A stretch of DNA of 64,000 nucleotides from an uncultured Oscillospiraceae bacterium. GTDB taxonomy: Bacteria; Bacillota; Clostridia; Oscillospirales; Acutalibacteraceae. The stretch lies in contig UQKB01000007.1 of NCBI GenBank assembly GCA_900541565.1, forward strand, positions 16,875-80,874, written 5' to 3'. The notes beneath the pieces are model-generated. The model worked only from the letters and a program-made list of their open reading frames with translations, was not told the origin of the DNA and made no database searches. The position numbers were made by a program, and so were the translations under genes. This document shows, one piece after another, positions 63,569 through 64,000 of this stretch; the stretch's first letter is position 1, and each line of letters starts with the position of its first letter.

Positions 63569-63884
63569 TTATTTTGTGCTTTTTTCTGTCATTCGCTGCG
63601 CAATTGCAAGCAGCAGCGCTTTGTCCTGTTCATTTAGCTTTTCTATGTTCGCCTTCAGGCTTGCAACCATAAGCGGGTCCTGGCAGCCTTCGTCAAAAAA
63701 ATCTTTCAGTGAAATCTGGAAATAGTCGTTGCACATATATATGAATTCCGACATAGAAGGCAGCCCCCCTGCCAGAGCTGATATTCTGTATATATCTTTT
63801 GTTATGCCCCAGCTTTAAGCTCATGGCATATTCTGAATCACCCTTTTTCATCCTTAGCTGCGTGATCCGCTCACGGATGTACAT
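63569..63884 (-). pseudogene. XRE-family gene, frameshifted in G6 tract
   Basis: First frame: MYIRERITQLRMKKGDSEYAMSL, then SKxYIQ-like NKRYIQNISSGR, an atypical XRE domain. After six G (on the minus strand, near 63765-63770) the frame is lost, but LPSMSEFIYMCNDYFQISLKDFFDEG and a helical tail to KSTK continue in another frame to 63569. Removing one G restores a protein of about 105 residues. Either recently broken, phase-variable or a read error close to the contig end. Confidence 0.75.
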
Positions 63885-63952
63885 TGTGCCTCATCCACTG
63901 CTTTCCCTCCTTAATACGTCTTTTGATCCTTTATGTGGGTTTGTATTTTTTC

Positions 63953-64000
63953 CTGTCTCTTATACACATCTGACGCTGCCGACGACTAGTCGAGTGTAGA
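63953..64000 (+). other. Illumina Nextera adapter read-through (not genomic)
   Basis: CTGTCTCTTATACACATCT is the Tn5 mosaic end; GACGCTGCCGACGA completes the Nextera read-2-side adapter as I know it; CTAGTCGA would be the reverse complement of an i5 index, and GTGTAGA begins the flow-cell sequence. Genomic similarity to 20533-20552 stops just before it. Confidence 0.96.

Overview
The window looks like a contig from a Gram-positive, spore-forming member of the Clostridia, probably an Oscillospiraceae/Ruminococcaceae-like gut bacterium. The evidence is indirect: a PdaB-type sporulation deacetylase, FtsE/FtsX next to an EnvC-like M23 hydrolase, a Gram-positive type IV pilus locus, a CdaR-type regulator and an EpsG-type polysaccharide polymerase. 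Strong AGGAGG-like ribosome sites and TTGACA/TATAAT promoters fit this. Species cannot be read from the sequence. The last 48 bases (63953-64000) are not genomic: they match an Illumina Nextera adapter plus index, so the right edge is a contig end.

Region 1 (1-13.5 kb) is a complete type IV pilus locus built as two divergent units. Leftward lie two minor prepilins and a giant 1299-residue pilin-like protein that appears to carry starch-binding-type modules. Rightward lie the major pilin, a PilM/PilN-like fusion, a PilO-like protein, prepilin peptidase, PilB, PilT and PilC. Region 2 (13.5-18.5 kb) holds a PdaB-like deacetylase, a secreted Ig-like (BIG2) protein, a zinc-dependent phospholipase C-like protein and an HSL-type esterase.

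Region 3 (18.5-21.3 kb) is an AT-rich accessory island. It holds three small XRE-type regulators with palindromic operators, a small ribbon-helix-helix-like gene, a DUF6809-like gene and copies of a dispersed structured repeat. The same repeat and a near-identical copy of the RHH gene return at 63.1-63.9 kb. Region 4 (21.3-38 kb) is core genome: pnp, rpsO, a tRNA-Thr, trpS, an aminotransferase, a NUDIX fusion, DAHP synthase, EnvC-like/FtsX/FtsE, a CdaR-like regulator and a metallophosphoesterase. It also holds two DHHW-family membrane proteins, one with intact catalytic residues and one that has lost them.

Region 5 (38-62 kb) is one long leftward surface-polysaccharide operon with overlapping genes. 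It starts at an extended -10 promoter and an initiating sugar phosphotransferase. It then encodes a small-molecule module (HpcH/HpaI-type aldolase, asparagine-synthetase-like ligase, D-2-hydroxyacid dehydrogenase, LicD, a fused nucleotidyltransferase/PLP enzyme and an opine-dehydrogenase-like protein). After that come many glycosyltransferases, two hexapeptide acyltransferases, an EpsG-type polymerase, UDP-GlcNAc 2-epimerase, a pyruvyltransferase, a Wzx flippase and a frameshifted F420-beta-type protein. My best candidate for an undescribed system is this glycan-decoration module, followed by the structured repeat family and the pilus with a putative starch-binding tip.
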